DNA of 6,374 nucleotides from JBDREF01 sp043820045 (GCA_043820045.1 JBDREF010000337.1:1-6374), one strand, 5' to 3'. Positions 1 through 6,292 are shown, counted from the stretch's first letter. A program made the numbers and translations. The notes: a model not told the origin generated them from the sequence alone.

Positions 1-1
1 A

Positions 2-487
2 AGCAACAGGATATTCGACAAGTGGATCGACGGCTTTGGAACCACGGACAACGGTGCTCTTGTCGGCAACGACCTTCCTCCTTATGCCGAGCAGACTATC
101 GTTCACAGCGGCGGGCAATCGCTCATATATCGCTACGACAACAACCTGAAGACTTCCGAGGCAACCCTGACGCTGGTTTCTCCGCGTGACTGGACCGCCG
201 AAGGCGTTGCGAAGCTGTCACTGTGGCTCCGCGGCGCATCGGCCAATTCCGCCGAGCGGATGTATGTTGCCCTCAACGGCAGCACTGTTGTCTATCATGA
301 TGATGCCGCGGCCACTAAGACAGGCCGATGGACGGAGTGGGTTATCGACCTGCAGGCCTTTGGCGACCAGGGCGTGGCTCTGACCAATATCAATACAATT
401 ACCATTGGCATTGGCACAAAGAATAGTCCGGCCGCCAGCGGCATAGGGACGATGTACTTTGACGACATCCGGTTGTACCGGCCGTGA
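2..487 (+). CDS. C-terminal end of a secreted LamG/Fn3-type repeat protein (5' end outside window)
   Basis: This is an open frame running from the window edge to TGA at 485-487, with about 161 residues visible. It matches the C-terminal domain of the two complete paralogs downstream almost residue for residue: 'SNRIFDKWIDGFGTT', 'PPYAEQTIVHSG', 'YDNNLKTSEATLTLV', 'ERMYVALNG', 'WVIDLQAF' and the terminal 'GTMYFDDIRLYRP'. The domain is rich in beta-strand-like alternation and aromatic residues. It reads like a jelly-roll, carbohydrate-binding-module-like fold, but this is inference and I recognise no catalytic residues. By homology the missing part should contain a signal peptide, a LamG-like domain and three Fn3-like repeats. 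In its coding end it is closer to the third copy (3518-5686) than to its immediate neighbour. A terminator follows 61 bases after the stop, so it is probably a separate transcription unit. The frame and family relation are certain; the function is unknown. Confidence 0.9.
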   Translation, partial: SNRIFDKWIDGFGTTDNGALVGNDLPPYAEQTIVHSGGQSLIYRYDNNLKTSEATLTLVSPRDWTAEGVAKLSLWLRGASANSAERMYVALNGSTVVYHDDAAATKTGRWTEWVIDLQAFGDQGVALTNINTITIGIGTKNSPAASGIGTMYFDDIRLYRP

Positions 488-548
488 TACGGCGTCAAGG
501 AATAAACACCGCTTTCGCCGAGGCGACAACGGAATTTCTACAAGTTAC

Positions 549-584
549 GGGCCTATACCGAGCTATTCGGTATAGGCCCCTTTT
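549..584 (+). terminator. Rho-independent terminator of the first paralog
   Basis: A 13-base-pair perfect stem (549-561 with 567-579, GGGCCTATACCGA against TCGGTATAGGCCC) has a 5-base loop and is followed by CTTTT at 580-584. The same stem, with paired base changes, recurs after the other two copies. Confidence 0.9.
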
Positions 585-699
585 CCACTGATTCGCCGGA
601 ACCGGCCATATCGAGGCGGCGGTTCCAATCTCTCCAGGGCTGCATATAATCATCCCTGGCGCAACCGAGGAAAAGTACGATTTCACGCGAGGATTTTCC

Positions 700-729
700 T
701 TGACGGGAAGGCTGACAATCTGGTATATG
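700..729 (+). promoter_or_regulatory. Candidate sigma70-type promoter of the second paralog
   Basis: TTGACG at 700-705 and TATATG at 724-729 are separated by 18 bases, and TG at 721-722 gives an extended -10 (TGGTATATG). The same arrangement with the same 18-base spacing occurs upstream of the third gene, with TTGACG and TATAAG. Conservation extends upstream (CACGCGAGGATTT, 685-697) and a few bases downstream. The predicted transcript would have a leader of about 210 bases. Conservation between copies supports it, but no start site has been mapped. Confidence 0.55.
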
Positions 730-785
730 TAGGATTGTAAGGGTCGCAGAAGTTCGAGCCTTGCGCACGTGGTTTTATGCCTTTA

Positions 786-829
786 GGGCGTCATATCGTA
801 TTTTAGAAGGAAGGAGGTAGTCGCAAGCC
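786..829 (+). promoter_or_regulatory. Conserved leader motif with Shine-Dalgarno-like core
   Basis: GAAGGAAGGAGGT at 806-818 is identical to 3397-3409 in the leader of the third gene. In both it is followed at the same offset by CAAGCC (824-829) and preceded by GGGCGT (786-791). Part of the GGGC could pair with GCC at 827-829 and enclose the purine-rich core. The core contains AAGGAGGT, a perfect complement to the 16S rRNA tail, but no ATG, GTG or TTG follows at a usable distance. The true start is 129 bases downstream. Its role is unknown: an RNA structural element, a ribosome standby site or a protein-binding site are all possible. Confidence 0.5.
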
Positions 830-934
830 GAAAAAGCTGTCCTGGCCGGACACAAATAGCCTCATACTAATGAAGATCGTTTTCCATTGCTTTGGCGTGT
901 GGCCAAGGCGTGAGTAGTCAGATTCTTTCTAATT

Positions 935-941
935 AAGGAGG
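935..941 (+). promoter_or_regulatory. Shine-Dalgarno of the second paralog
   Basis: AAGGAGG lies six bases before ATG at 948. The third gene has the same sequence at the same spacing, which fixes both starts. Confidence 0.9.
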
Positions 942-947
942 ACTGTT

Positions 948-3131
948 ATGTGTAAAAAACTGATTTACCCGGTTTCTCTTGTTCTGGTGCTCGGCTTTGT
1001 TCTGACAAGCACAGCGGGCGCCGACACCTCTGGACTTGTTGGCTGGTGGAAGCTGGATGAAGGCGCCGGCGACGTTGCCGTCGATTCGTCCCCTTCGGCC
1101 GATGACGGAACCATCCACAGGACTGCCGCCGGCGGTCTCGGGTCCGGAGGTTCCGCCTGGGTGGTTGACCCGGACCATGACACAGTCCTGAGCTTCAACG
1201 GAACCGACTCAAGCAGTGCATACGTTACAACCGGTGTTACCCTTCCTGCGATGACCTTCACCAACGATTTCACATGGGCGTTCTGGGCCAAACAGCATGC
1301 CGACCAGGCCACCAACAATGACACGATTCTCGGCAATCGCTACGGCGGAACGGCTGCTCCCCTGCAGTTTATCAAATTCACCCCGACGAGGTTCGAGTTC
1401 TACAACAACGACGGGGCCTACGCGGAAGGCATCAACTACGATCCCATGCCAAGCAACGAATGGGCCCACCACGTAATCGTCAAGGCCGCGAGGAACTTGA
1501 CATATTACCGAAACGGCGAGGAGTCCGGCACCAACACCATCTCGAAAACCATCGATTCGAATCCCTTTTTCATGGGTGGCGACGGCCTCAACGTCGCAGA
1601 GATGTGGCAGGGCCATATGAGCGACGTGCGACTTTATGAAAGTGCGCTCACGGCCGCCGAGGTTCTTGGAGTCATGGCGGGATCCGGCGGGGCATGGCCG
1701 TACGCCTCTGCTCCCAACCCCGCCGACGGCGCTTTGCACAAGGACACATGGGTGAATCTGTCGTGGAGGCCGGGAGCTTTCGCGGTTTCACACGATGTCT
1801 ATCTCGGTGACAACTTTGATGATGTGGACAACGGTACCGGCGACACCTTCCGAGGCAACCAGGCCGGGGCATTCGTCGTTGCAGGCTTCCCCGGATTCGC
1901 CTATCCGGATGGCCTGGTTCCGGGCACGACCTACTATTGGCGAATCGACGAGGTTAACGAGGCCGAACCAAACAGCCCGTGGAAGGGCGAGGTCTGGAGC
2001 TTCTCCATTCCGCCGAAGACGGCCTACAATCCCGTTCCGGCCGACGGCGCCGAATCTGTGGCCACCGACGCCGAACTCAACTGGACCGCAGGTTTCCGTG
2101 CAAAATTGCACACGGTCTATGTCGGCACAGATTACGATACTGTAAACAGCGCCGCCGGAGGCGCCCCACAGGGACTCGCGAAGTATAAGCCGGCCTCCCC
2201 ATTCGAACTGGAAAAGGTTTACTATTGGCGGGTCGATGAATTCGACGCTCTGGCCACATACAAAGGTGATGTCTGGGGCTTCACGACTCTCGGTGCAGCC
2301 GGAGCGCCCCAGCCGGCTAATGGTGCTGCAGGTGTGCAGATGAATGCGACGCTGAGCTGGACGCCGGCGACCACTGCCGTCTCGCACGATGTTTACCTCG
2401 GCAGTGATAAGGATGCCGTGAGAAATGCCACGACTGCTTCGCCGGAGTATAAGGGTAACAAAGCGGCGGGCGCTGAGAGTCACGACGCCGGAAAGCTTGC
2501 CTGGCACAGCGACTACTACTGGCGCGTCGATGCAGTGTATAACACCGGTGCAGTCAAAGGGCTCGTCTGGAGCTTTACGACGGCCGATTATATCGCAGTG
2601 GATGATTTCGAGTCCTACAACGACATCGATCCTCCCGATGCCGCGAGCAACAGGATATTCGAATCGTGGATTGACGGTTTCGGAACCACGACAAACGGCG
2701 CTCTCGTCGGCAACGAGCTGCCTCCCTACGCCGAGCAGACTATCGTTCACGGCGGCTCTCAATCGATGCCGTACGCATACGACAACAACCTGAAGACCTC
2801 CGAGGCGACGCTGACGCTGGTTTATCCGCGCGACTGGACCGAGGAAGGCGTCACGAAAGTGTCGCTGTGGTTCATTGGCAATTCGGGTAATTCCGCCGAG
2901 CGGATGTTCGTCGCACTCAATGGCAATGCAGTGGTCTATAATGACGACCCTGCAGTAACGCAGACAGCCGGGTGGACGCAGTGGGTTATCGACCTGCAGG
3001 CGTTTGCCGACCAGGGCGCGGCGCTCACCAGTGTCAATACGATTAGCATCGGCTTTGGCACGAAAGGCAGTCCTGCAGCCGGCGGAACAGGAACGATGTA
3101 CTTCGACGACATCCGGCTCAATCGGCCGTAA
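948..3131 (+). CDS. Secreted LamG-like / three Fn3-like repeat protein with conserved C-terminal beta domain
   Basis: This is a 727-residue exported protein. Residues 1-25 are a Sec signal peptide: MCKK, then a hydrophobic core, then a likely cut after A-G-A. Residues 29-240 form a concanavalin-A-like LamG domain (opening GLVGWWKLDEGAG, closing SDVRLYESALTAAEV), a fold that commonly binds carbohydrate or protein. Three Fn3-like repeats follow at about 253-354, 358-447 and 451-545. Each has the pattern W..G....H.VYLG...D.V, then YYWR[VI]D, then W[SG]F[ST]. Residues 551-727 are the conserved C-terminal domain (VDDFESYND to FDDIRLNRP), which I cannot assign; it looks like a jelly-roll binding module. 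I see no cysteine after residue 2, no catalytic motif, no transmembrane anchor and no sorting tail. The start is fixed by AAGGAGG six bases upstream. It is flanked by its own promoter-like block and terminator, so it is probably monocistronic. A role in adhesion, matrix or glycan binding is inference. Confidence 0.93.
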   Translation: MCKKLIYPVSLVLVLGFVLTSTAGADTSGLVGWWKLDEGAGDVAVDSSPSADDGTIHRTAAGGLGSGGSAWVVDPDHDTVLSFNGTDSSSAYVTTGVTLPAMTFTNDFTWAFWAKQHADQATNNDTILGNRYGGTAAPLQFIKFTPTRFEFYNNDGAYAEGINYDPMPSNEWAHHVIVKAARNLTYYRNGEESGTNTISKTIDSNPFFMGGDGLNVAEMWQGHMSDVRLYESALTAAEVLGVMAGSGGAWPYASAPNPADGALHKDTWVNLSWRPGAFAVSHDVYLGDNFDDVDNGTGDTFRGNQAGAFVVAGFPGFAYPDGLVPGTTYYWRIDEVNEAEPNSPWKGEVWSFSIPPKTAYNPVPADGAESVATDAELNWTAGFRAKLHTVYVGTDYDTVNSAAGGAPQGLAKYKPASPFELEKVYYWRVDEFDALATYKGDVWGFTTLGAAGAPQPANGAAGVQMNATLSWTPATTAVSHDVYLGSDKDAVRNATTASPEYKGNKAAGAESHDAGKLAWHSDYYWRVDAVYNTGAVKGLVWSFTTADYIAVDDFESYNDIDPPDAASNRIFESWIDGFGTTTNGALVGNELPPYAEQTIVHGGSQSMPYAYDNNLKTSEATLTLVYPRDWTEEGVTKVSLWFIGNSGNSAERMFVALNGNAVVYNDDPAVTQTAGWTQWVIDLQAFADQGAALTSVNTISIGFGTKGSPAAGGTGTMYFDDIRLNRP

Positions 3132-3192
3132 TACGGCGTCGAGAAATAAACGTCGCTTTCATTGACGCGACATGAGGATTTTTGCAAGTTGT

Positions 3193-3224
3193 GGGCCTAT
3201 GCCGATTCGGCATAGGCCCTTTTT
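3193..3224 (+). terminator. Rho-independent terminator of the second paralog
   Basis: A 12-base-pair perfect stem (3193-3204 with 3208-3219, GGGCCTATGCCG against CGGCATAGGCCC) has an ATT loop and is followed by TTTTT at 3220-3224. Compared with the first terminator, one A-T pair has become G-C on both arms, which supports selection on the stem. Confidence 0.92.
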
Positions 3225-3279
3225 GACCGATTCGAGCCGAAAATCAGGCAATTCGCGAACTCCACGCAAAGATTTCTCA

Positions 3280-3309
3280 TTGACGAGAAAGGTCTGGATG
3301 TGGTATAAG
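3280..3309 (+). promoter_or_regulatory. Candidate sigma70-type promoter of the third paralog
   Basis: TTGACG at 3280-3285 and TATAAG at 3304-3309 are separated by 18 bases, with an extended -10 TG at 3301-3302. It is the counterpart of the element at 700-729. TTCTC and GAGAA at 3274-3278 and 3285-3289 form an inverted repeat over the -35, which could be an operator or chance. Confidence 0.6.
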
Positions 3310-3388
3310 TAAGGATATTAAGATGGCCAACTGTGGGCTCTATGACGAATGCAGTTTGTTGAACTCGCTTCAAGCAGCCGCTCGCACA

Positions 3389-3421
3389 GGGCGTTCGAAG
3401 GAAGGAGGTGGCACCAAGCCC
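3389..3421 (+). promoter_or_regulatory. Conserved leader motif with Shine-Dalgarno-like core (third gene)
   Basis: GGGCGT at 3389-3394, GAAGGAAGGAGGT at 3397-3409 and CAAGCC at 3415-3420 repeat the elements of the second gene's leader. GGGC at 3389-3392 can pair with GCCC at 3418-3421. The distance between the first two elements shrinks from 14 to 2 bases, so that interval is not constrained. The core ends 108 bases before the start codon. Confidence 0.5.
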
Positions 3422-3504
3422 AGGAGAATATATGCAAGCAGGTATAGTGGTCTGGCGAGGGGGGATCATCGTTAGCTGGTCTTGTTCTATTTCTGTAATT
3501 CTTA

Positions 3505-3511
3505 AAGGAGG
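3505..3511 (+). promoter_or_regulatory. Shine-Dalgarno of the third paralog
   Basis: AAGGAGG lies six bases before ATG at 3518, identical in sequence and spacing to the second gene. Confidence 0.9.
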
Positions 3512-3517
3512 AATATT

Positions 3518-5686
3518 ATGTGTAGAAGATTGGTTTGCTTGACTTTTCTTGTTTTTGTGCTGGGCTTGAGCACGGCCCCCTTCGGCTCCGATGCCCAGGC
3601 CGGTTTGATCGGGTATTGGAAGCTCGACGACGCATCAGGTACGATAGCAGCCGACGACGCCGGCGGTGATAATAATGGCACTCTAATCGGCGACGAAATC
3701 CAGTGGGTGGAAGGCAGGGCCGGCGGCGCTCTGTCGCATTTGGGTATGGTAGATACGGATGACGGTGTGGAGTTTCCCACAACGGGCATGTCCACAACGG
3801 CAGGAACGGTCGCCATGTGGAGCTACCTCGCCGATCCTCAGGCACCGACATCCGGCCGGTACTTCTTCGGCCATACGACCCAGCCGCAGTTCAATAACCG
3901 CATCCAGCTCTTTATGCAGGATGCGGATACAAGCAACCCCACGACACTCCTGGACGTCGGGCTGGGCGATAGCCACAACCTCAAGAACGATATCGTGGAG
4001 CTGCCGCTGGAAGAATGGGTCCATGTTGGTCTGACCTGGGACTCAGGCACCTATGGGGTTTTCGTCAATGGAGAAGAAGTAGCCACTGGGAGTTACACGG
4101 GGCTCGCTGGTCTTCATCCCGTTGCCAATATCGGTAATGATGGAAGCTCTGCACCTTACGAAGCTTTTGTCGGCAAACTGGACGAGGTCCGGCTTTACGA
4201 TAACGCGCTTAGCGCAGGTGAAATGCAGGCTGCCATGAAAATTGCCGCTTTTCCACAGGCTTCCGGGCCGAATCCGAAGGACGGGACCCTGCTTATGGAG
4301 ACATGGGCAACCCTTACCTGGCGACCGGGTGATTTCGCCGTCTCGCACGATGTTTATATCGGCGACAATTTCGACGATGTCAACAATGGCACTCCCGGCG
4401 CGCCGGGATTCATAGGCAACCAGATGGATACGTTGATGGTAGTAGGTTTTCCCGGCTTCGCCATCCCGGATGGCCTTGTACCCGGAACAACGTACTATTG
4501 GCGCATCGATGAAGTCAACGATGCCAATGCGGCCAGTCCGTGGAAAGGCGATATCTGGAGCTTCTCGATTGCACCCAAGACGGCCTACAATCCCGATCCG
4601 GCAGATGGAGCCGAGTTCGTGGCTACCGATGCGACTTTGAGCTGGACGCCCGGTTACGGCGCGAAATTGCACACAGTCTATATGGGCACTGATTTCGACG
4701 CCGTGGACAATGCAGCAGGAGGCGCGCCGCAAGGCACCGCAACCTACAAGCCCGCGTCGCTCGAAGTGGAGAAGGTTTACTATTGGCGGGTCGATGAGTT
4801 CGACGCTCTGGCCACTTACAAAGGCGACGTCTGGGGCTTTACTACTCCGGGTGCCGCCGGCAGTTTGCAGCCAGCCAATGGCGCGACCGATGTGCAGATA
4901 AATTCAACGCTGAACTGGATGCCGGCAACTACCGCCGTTTCGCATGATGTGTACGTCGGTACGGATAAGGATGCCGTGAGGAATGCCACGACTGCTTCAC
5001 CGGAATACAAGGGTAATAGAGCGTCCGGTTCCGAGAGCTACGATCCCGGAAAACTCGCGTGGAACAGCAACTACTACTGGCGCATCGATGCAGTCTATAA
5101 TACAGGCTCGGTTAAGGGCCTCGTCTGGAACTTCACGACTGCCGATTTCCTCCTCGTGGATGATTTCGAGTCCTACAACGACATCGATCCACCTGACCCC
5201 AACAGCAACAGGATATTTGATAAATGGATCGATGGTTTCGGAACTACGACAAACGGCGCCCTCGTCGGTAATGATCTTCCTCCCTATGCCGAGCAGACTG
5301 TTGTTCACAGCGGCACTCAGTCAATGCCATACTCATACGACAACAACCTCAAGACTTCCGAGGCAACGCTGACGCTGGTTTATCCACGTGACTGGACCGA
5401 AGAAGGAGTGGCCAAACTGTCGCTGTGGTTCCGAGGTGCTTCGGCGAATTCCGCCGAGCGGATGTATGTTGCTCTGAACGGCAACGCAGTTGTCTATCAT
5501 GACGATCCGGCAGTAACGCAGAAGACCGGATGGACTCGATGGGTAATCGACCTGCAGGCGTTTGCCAATCAGGGCGTGAACCTCGCCAACGTCAACACGA
5601 TTCCCATTGGCATCGGCACCAAGAACAGTCCGGCCGCCGGCGGCGCAGGAACAATGTACTTCGACGATATCCGACTGTATCGGTAG
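3518..5686 (+). CDS. Secreted LamG-like / three Fn3-like repeat protein, paralog of the upstream gene
   Basis: This is a 722-residue exported protein with the same architecture as its neighbour. The signal peptide is residues 1-28 (MCRRLVC, hydrophobic core, likely cut after A-Q-A). A LamG-like domain lies at about 29-238, from GLIGYWKLDD to DEVRLYDNALSAGEM. Fn3-like repeats lie at about 248-350, 354-442 and 446-541, with HDVYIGDNFDDV, TVYMGTDFDAV and HDVYVGTDKDAV as the repeated strand motif. The C-terminal domain is 547-722. The LamG-like domain is barely similar to the neighbour's outside its opening and closing motifs. The C-terminal domain differs at only about 29 of 176 aligned positions, and the second repeat ends in an identical 'YYWRVDEFDALATYKGDVWG'. 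No cysteine occurs after residue 7, and no catalytic, anchoring or sorting motif is visible. It ends 'DIRLYR', one residue shorter than the other copies. It has its own promoter-like block and terminator. A ligand-binding surface or extracellular role is inference. Confidence 0.93.
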   Translation: MCRRLVCLTFLVFVLGLSTAPFGSDAQAGLIGYWKLDDASGTIAADDAGGDNNGTLIGDEIQWVEGRAGGALSHLGMVDTDDGVEFPTTGMSTTAGTVAMWSYLADPQAPTSGRYFFGHTTQPQFNNRIQLFMQDADTSNPTTLLDVGLGDSHNLKNDIVELPLEEWVHVGLTWDSGTYGVFVNGEEVATGSYTGLAGLHPVANIGNDGSSAPYEAFVGKLDEVRLYDNALSAGEMQAAMKIAAFPQASGPNPKDGTLLMETWATLTWRPGDFAVSHDVYIGDNFDDVNNGTPGAPGFIGNQMDTLMVVGFPGFAIPDGLVPGTTYYWRIDEVNDANAASPWKGDIWSFSIAPKTAYNPDPADGAEFVATDATLSWTPGYGAKLHTVYMGTDFDAVDNAAGGAPQGTATYKPASLEVEKVYYWRVDEFDALATYKGDVWGFTTPGAAGSLQPANGATDVQINSTLNWMPATTAVSHDVYVGTDKDAVRNATTASPEYKGNRASGSESYDPGKLAWNSNYYWRIDAVYNTGSVKGLVWNFTTADFLLVDDFESYNDIDPPDPNSNRIFDKWIDGFGTTTNGALVGNDLPPYAEQTVVHSGTQSMPYSYDNNLKTSEATLTLVYPRDWTEEGVAKLSLWFRGASANSAERMYVALNGNAVVYHDDPAVTQKTGWTRWVIDLQAFANQGVNLANVNTIPIGIGTKNSPAAGGAGTMYFDDIRLYR

Positions 5687-5695
5687 CGCACGAGG

Positions 5696-5735
5696 CTAAC
5701 TGAGGCGGCGTGCACTCGCACGCTTTATAAGTTAG
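5696..5735 (+). other. Nested hairpin in the 3' untranslated region of the third paralog
   Basis: An inner perfect stem, GCGTGC (5708-5713) with GCACGC (5718-5723), has an ACTC loop. An outer stem, CTAACT (5696-5701) with AGTTAG (5730-5735), encloses it across a symmetric 6 x 6 internal loop. It lies between the stop codon and the terminator. The other copies lack this sequence, so the third unit has a different 3' untranslated region. Confidence 0.5.
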
Positions 5736-5750
5736 ATTTGTATGATTTCA

Positions 5751-5787
5751 GGGCCTGTATCGATCAATTCGGTACGGGCCCGTTCTT
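5751..5787 (+). terminator. Rho-independent terminator of the third paralog
   Basis: A 13-pair stem (5751-5763 with 5769-5781, GGGCCTGTATCGA against TCGGTACGGGCCC) includes two G-T wobbles and is followed by GTTCTT. It is related in sequence to the two upstream terminators. The T tract is weaker than theirs. It also separates this gene from the convergent - strand gene, which ends at 5855. Confidence 0.8.
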
Positions 5788-5854
5788 CATTTCGGTGCCT
5801 TGGCCCTTCGACATATTCCACGGCGGTGAAGAACATGTTGCCATGTGTGGGGTT

Positions 5855-6292
5855 CTATCGCGGCAGCCATGCGGTTGCGTTGAAGCTGCCTTCACATAGC
5901 TTTATCGCCTTTTGAAGCTCGTGCTGACACAGGGTATTGTTGTGGTCGCACGGCCCGCCCGTATAGTATCCTCTCAGTACGGGCAAAGCACGTTTGTCGC
6001 CGATTTGGCCGAGGGCCCAGACGGCGCGATTTCTTTCTCTCAGGCTGTGATTCTTCGAGTTCACGTACGCTATCAGCGCCTCGACCCTCTCGCCCGGGCA
6101 TTCTTGCATAGCCTTGGCGGATATCTCTTTGATACTGGACCTTATGGACCAGCAGAGCATGAAGTATGCGACAAGAATGAAAGCCAGGCAACACAGTGTC
6201 CCGTAAAAGAGAACCTGCCTGACACCGGCGAAGCGGCTGCTGTCTCTGGATTGAATGTGTTCTTCCATAACTGGCCTCATGGATACGTTCAC
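5855..6292 (-). CDS. Small single-pass membrane protein with a HEAT-like repeat
   Basis: This frame encodes 145 residues from a GTG at 6292. Residues 27-48 (VLFYGTLCCLAFILV and following) form one strong transmembrane segment. Residues 83-109 (SLRERNRAVWALGQIGDKRA and following) match the HEAT/PBS-lyase-type helical repeat, with the typical 'R..A..ALG.IGD.RA...L'. The preceding 'ERVEALIAYVN' may be a partial second repeat. Cysteines at 115, 122 and 133 lie in the tail. HEAT repeats usually mediate protein contacts; the partner is unknown. The GTG overlaps the stop of the upstream gene as GTGA, suggesting an operon with translational coupling. An alternative ATG at 6268 has GAGG six bases upstream and would give 137 residues. 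A further in-frame ATG at 6280 has no visible ribosome site. Codon pattern and domain match make it a real gene; the exact start is uncertain. Confidence 0.78.
   Translation of the reverse strand: MNVSMRPVMEEHIQSRDSSRFAGVRQVLFYGTLCCLAFILVAYFMLCWSIRSSIKEISAKAMQECPGERVEALIAYVNSKNHSLRERNRAVWALGQIGDKRALPVLRGYYTGGPCDHNNTLCQHELQKAIKLCEGSFNATAWLPR

Larger units (their letters stand above)
488..947 (+). other. 460-base intergenic region with terminator, promoter and leader
   Basis: I see no convincing gene here. Bases 488-548 are a 3' untranslated stretch that aligns without gaps to 3132-3192 after the second gene. The terminator occupies 549-584. Bases 585-683 hold nothing I can name. Bases 684-741 form a promoter-like block conserved upstream of the third gene. 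Bases 730-947 would be a leader of roughly 200 bases, carrying a conserved purine-rich motif at 806-818 and the gene's own Shine-Dalgarno at 935-941. The short - strand frames in the region have no family-like composition and no conserved counterpart in the second gap. Confidence 0.7.
3132..3517 (+). other. 386-base intergenic region with terminator, promoter and leader
   Basis: This gap has the same order as the first one: a 3' untranslated stretch at 3132-3192, terminator at 3193-3224, conserved promoter-like block at about 3264-3322, leader motif at 3389-3420 and Shine-Dalgarno at 3505-3511. I see no convincing gene. A 36-codon frame begins at 3432, but the other leader has no equivalent. 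The gap is 74 bases shorter than the first. Most of the loss lies between terminator and promoter, with a further 21-base shortening between leader motif and start codon. Confidence 0.7.
1..5787 (+). repeat. Tandem direct array of about 2.6 kb paralogous transcription units (partial + two complete)
   Basis: Three successive units share order and sequence: promoter-like block, leader motif, Shine-Dalgarno, secreted protein gene, terminator. Start codons of the two complete genes are 2570 bases apart. The terminator stems begin at 549, 3193 and 5751. A 35-base stretch at 2598-2632 is identical to 5156-5190, at the start of the C-terminal domain. The array extends beyond the left window edge. 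The right end lies between the third terminator and the convergent - strand gene. The copies have diverged, strongly so in the N-terminal domain and the leader. Confidence 0.85.

Noticed and set aside
1701..2583. Internal Fn3-like repeats as possible DNA direct repeats or a mobile element
   Set aside because: The similarity is at protein level between old repeats. I see no terminal inverted repeats, target duplications, transposase or CRISPR-like spacing anywhere in the window.
1788..2762. A 324-codon open frame on the - strand inside the second gene
   Set aside because: It is the shadow of a GC-rich coding gene. The + strand frame has a signal peptide, clear domains and a paralog with the same frame.
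3385..3421. Resemblance of GCACAGGGC...TTCGAA...CAAGCCC to a c-di-GMP-I (GEMM) riboswitch
   Set aside because: The conserved AAACC and GACGCAAAGCC segments are missing and the homologous leader at 786-829 fits even less well. Infernal with the GEMM model would settle it; a hit in both leaders would revive the idea.
3197..3469. A 90-codon - strand frame across the second intergenic region
   Set aside because: It runs through the terminator and promoter-like block, has no domain-like composition and has no equivalent in the first gap.
3432..3542. A 36-codon leader frame with AGGAG five bases before ATG, overlapping the start of the third gene
   Set aside because: It is absent from the leader of the second gene, where the nearest ATG (870) gives only 15 codons, and its sequence shows no conserved or recognisable peptide.
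5833..5846. ACATG-loop-CATGT hairpin downstream of the - strand gene as a possible terminator (GCAA loop on the - strand)
   Set aside because: The stem has only five pairs and no T tract follows on the - strand.
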